A stretch of 64,000 bases of DNA from Meandrina meandrites (Eukaryota > Cnidaria > Anthozoa > Scleractinia > Meandrinidae): contig OY855908.1 in NCBI GenBank assembly GCA_963693305.1, positions 29,508,305 to 29,572,304 of the forward strand, given 5' to 3'. Each line of letters starts with the position of its first letter. Position 1 is the stretch's first letter. Positions 62,176 through 64,000 of this stretch are shown here, one piece after another. The translations under genes were made by a program, and so were the position numbers. The notes beneath the pieces were generated by a model. The model was not told the DNA's origin. It ran no database searches and saw only the letters and a program-made list of their open reading frames with translations.

Positions 62176-64000
62176 AGCTTCTTCTATTTCTTTCATTTCG
62201 GCATTTGTTAATTCTATTTCTTCCATTTCTGTATTTGTTAATTCTATTTCTTCCATTTCTGTATTAGCCAATAAAGCTTCTATTTCTTCCATTGCTTCCA
62301 TTGCACTGTTGTACCCGTAAGCTTTTGTATTTACCCCGTCGTCAGCTATCCAGCGCTTTGAATCAAACGGGGACAGTGAAATTTTATTTACATGCATGCC
62401 ATAGATTTCGTGCCCCTCGCTTCGCAAAATGTTCATTCCGTGCCACATCTGCTCTTTGCTGAACAGCACCTGCTTGTACTGTTCATGCTTTATCTGTTTC
62501 TTCACAACGTTCCTTTTTACGCCTTTCGCTTTTCTTACATTTATTTCGTCCACTTTTATCATGTTACAGCATTGCGACACTCTTGCTTTCGGATGTTTCT
62601 CTTTTATTTTTTCGGCCAACTCGGCGTCTTTAGTCATTATTGCCTGCACTTTTTTTCCTTCGCAGCTGCACTCTTTTATTTCCGTCTCCGGGAAGTCTTT
62701 CTTTATTTTTTCTATCCCCTTTTTGCTTTTACCTTCTGTCATTACCGAGTACATCTTTGACCTCAACCCCACATACTCCGATATTGGGGTCCCCTCGCAC
62801 TCATCTTTCATTTTTCCCAAAGCCTTTTTGTTCACTTTTGAGTAGAGCGGATGCTCCTCCGGGTAGTTTGATGTATCATAGAAGCTTTCGTTAGCTTTTA
62901 TGTCTTTGTAAACGTCCTCTGTTTCTATCTTCAGCAGCAGGCTGTCCGTGTCCGTGTACAGGAGCTCACATTTCTCACCGTACTGCTTTTTCAGGTGGTT
63001 GTAAAAGAAGTCGTACATAAGTATCTTGCTTTTGTCAAGGATTGTCATTCCTGTGTAAACCGGCTTGTTGAGCAGCAGGCGGCTTTTGTGCATGTCAATG
63101 CCCACCAGGTCGTTTGTAAATATTACGTGCCTTGCGTACAGAGGGCTTGCGACCAATTTCCTTATTTTGTCTTTCTCATTGCTGCGGACTATTTTTATAT
63201 CTACTCGGTTGCGCAGGTTTTCCATGGTTTTGCCGAAAACTGGGTTATTCATCAGCTTGTAAAAGTTCTTTTCAAAGTCATTCTTTGCTTTCTTTCTGAA
63301 TTCTGTATTCATACGGATGTACGGCTCCATCCAACACTCTTGTTCGAACTCCAGCGCCCTTTTTACACGCTTCAGTTTCATCCCCTGCTTCAGATAGAAC
63401 TTCAAGTTTTCGTAGTGAACCACGTAGTCTTTTTTTTCCTCAAGTGTTAGCAGCAGCTTCTTGCTGTTTGGGATTTTCAGGTCCAATTCTTTTATCAGAT
63501 TCTTTTGGTAGTCCGACATGTTTTCTTTTTTCACGTCCTTTTTCTCTGGCGCCAGCGGGTAGCTGTTGTGTTCTTTATGCAGCTCCGCAGGGTACTCCAA
63601 ATCAACTTCTAGTATCCAGCCTTTCTTGGCGTTTTCTTTTTTGTTCAGGATTTCCTCCTCTGTCGGCATCACTCTTTTCCATTTGAATCCGCTTTTGGGG
63701 AGAGGCTTGCTCATTGCCCAGCCGTACAGGTTGTTCGCGTCAAGATACATTATGTAGCTGTTCGGTTTGCTTTCGTCATAGTCTGATACCAAAGGATTGT
63801 TTGCCTTTGCGTGTCTTTTGCTTACCATCGAGATTCCTCCGCGAATTCGTCGTTCCACGAACATATGCATTTCATAGTCTGTTAACAACTCAAGCTCGAC
63901 ACCCGTCTTTTTCAAGAGTGCGTCCCATGATAGGCCTGGTGATGTAAAATAGTGCGCCGGGTCAAGACCGTACTGCTGCAAACACAGTTTACGGAAATTT
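62155..64000 (-). CDS. Protein-primed family B DNA polymerase (partial, N-terminus outside window)
   Basis: The frame is open to the window edge, so about 614 C-terminal codons are present and the exonuclease part is off-window. Counting from the TTG at 63981: motif A YLDANNLYGWAM (D81), motif B KLMNNPVFGKTMEN (about 242-254) and motif C YTDTDSLL (D344, D346), the DNA_pol_B_2/phi29-like set used by Polintons to copy their DNA from a protein primer. The C-terminus carries 10-residue repeats (TEMEEIELTN, twice, plus degenerate copies) from a 30-bp tandem repeat at about 62197-62280. Convergent with the integrase. Confidence 0.93.
   Translation of the reverse strand, partial: NFRKLCLQQYGLDPAHYFTSPGLSWDALLKKTGVELELLTDYEMHMFVERRIRGGISMVSKRHAKANNPLVSDYDESKPNSYIMYLDANNLYGWAMSKPLPKSGFKWKRVMPTEEEILNKKENAKKGWILEVDLEYPAELHKEHNSYPLAPEKKDVKKENMSDYQKNLIKELDLKIPNSKKLLLTLEEKKDYVVHYENLKFYLKQGMKLKRVKRALEFEQECWMEPYIRMNTEFRKKAKNDFEKNFYKLMNNPVFGKTMENLRNRVDIKIVRSNEKDKIRKLVASPLYARHVIFTNDLVGIDMHKSRLLLNKPVYTGMTILDKSKILMYDFFYNHLKKQYGEKCELLYTDTDSLLLKIETEDVYKDIKANESFYDTSNYPEEHPLYSKVNKKALGKMKDECEGTPISEYVGLRSKMYSVMTEGKSKKGIEKIKKDFPETEIKECSCEGKKVQAIMTKDAELAEKIKEKHPKARVSQCCNMIKVDEINVRKAKGVKRNVVKKQIKHEQYKQVLFSKEQMWHGMNILRSEGHEIYGMHVNKISLSPFDSKRWIADDGVNTKAYGYNSAMEAMEEIEALLANTEMEEIELTNTEMEEIELTNAEMKEIEEALKSLGG
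62197..62280 (-). repeat. 30-bp tandem repeat coding the polymerase C-terminal tail
   Basis: GCATTTGTTAATTCTATTTC (62201) recurs as GTATTTGTTAATTCTATTTC (62231), and a more degenerate copy follows. Translated on the minus strand it gives acidic EMEEIELTN repeats. Confidence 0.85.

Larger units (their letters stand above)
51700..64000. mobile_element. Polinton/Maverick (adintovirus-like) element, right end outside window
   Basis: Contiguous set of PolB, rve integrase, A32-like ATPase, putative major and minor capsid proteins and several membrane proteins, densely packed over about 12 kb. This combination is diagnostic of self-synthesising Polinton/Maverick elements and the related adintoviruses. 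The left end is approximate, and the right terminal repeat and the start of PolB are beyond the window. No adenain-type protease was recognised. At least one virion gene carries an in-frame stop, so this copy may be inactive. Confidence 0.85.

Overview
The window is animal nuclear DNA, most likely from an anthozoan cnidarian (stony-coral type). This is inferred from the A+T-rich intergenic style, long C2H2 zinc-finger exons, dense MITE/SINE load and a Polinton/Maverick element with cnidarian-style virion genes. No bacterial operons, rRNA genes or CRISPR arrays are visible.

From 1 to about 48.8 kb the DNA is a tandem segmental duplication of one zinc-finger gene unit, present as four copies plus a fifth that has lost its finger exon. 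Each unit runs in the same order: a conserved non-coding flank carrying a short hairpin; a conserved block ending in a splice donor (probable 5' UTR exon); a 2-5 kb intron; then a splice acceptor followed by one exon coding for an array of C2H2 fingers and a C-terminal CxxC...HxxxH finger. The finger exons lie at 14.6-15.7 kb (N-terminus broken by a 13-bp deletion), 23.6-25.2 kb (intact, about 16 fingers), 31.5-34.7 kb (pseudogene, split by a 5'-truncated LINE with a 12-bp target-site duplication) and 42.4-43.7 kb (intact, 12 fingers). Because the units are paralogous, each insertion can be read against an empty site in a sister unit. These include a 6.6-kb element with about 1.05-kb inverted repeats and TTAA duplications, a tRNA-type SINE, a PIF/Harbinger-like MITE and foldback MITEs. 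A 4.25-kb stretch of units 2 and 4 is almost identical at a constant offset of 18,827 bp, while its flanks have diverged, which suggests recent gene conversion or re-duplication.

From about 48.8 to 51 kb there is repeat-rich transition DNA with several hairpins. A small F-box-like cysteine-rich ORF follows at 51.0 kb.

From about 51.7 kb to the right edge lies most of a Polinton/Maverick (adintovirus-like) element. It holds a protein-primed family B DNA polymerase (cut by the window end), an rve integrase, an A32/FtsK-type packaging ATPase, a putative double-jelly-roll major capsid protein next to the ATPase, a putative minor capsid protein interrupted by an in-frame stop, a long coiled-coil membrane protein, a 589-residue tail-anchored protein, and a run of small membrane proteins. 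Genes are tightly packed, with T-rich/TATA motifs just before most start codons, divergent promoters and overlapping convergent 3' ends. Two observations stand out. One membrane protein carries PTAP and LYPGL motifs like retroviral ESCRT late domains. The right half is also sprinkled with 15-18 bp perfect palindromes of a few recurring types, in genes as well as between them.
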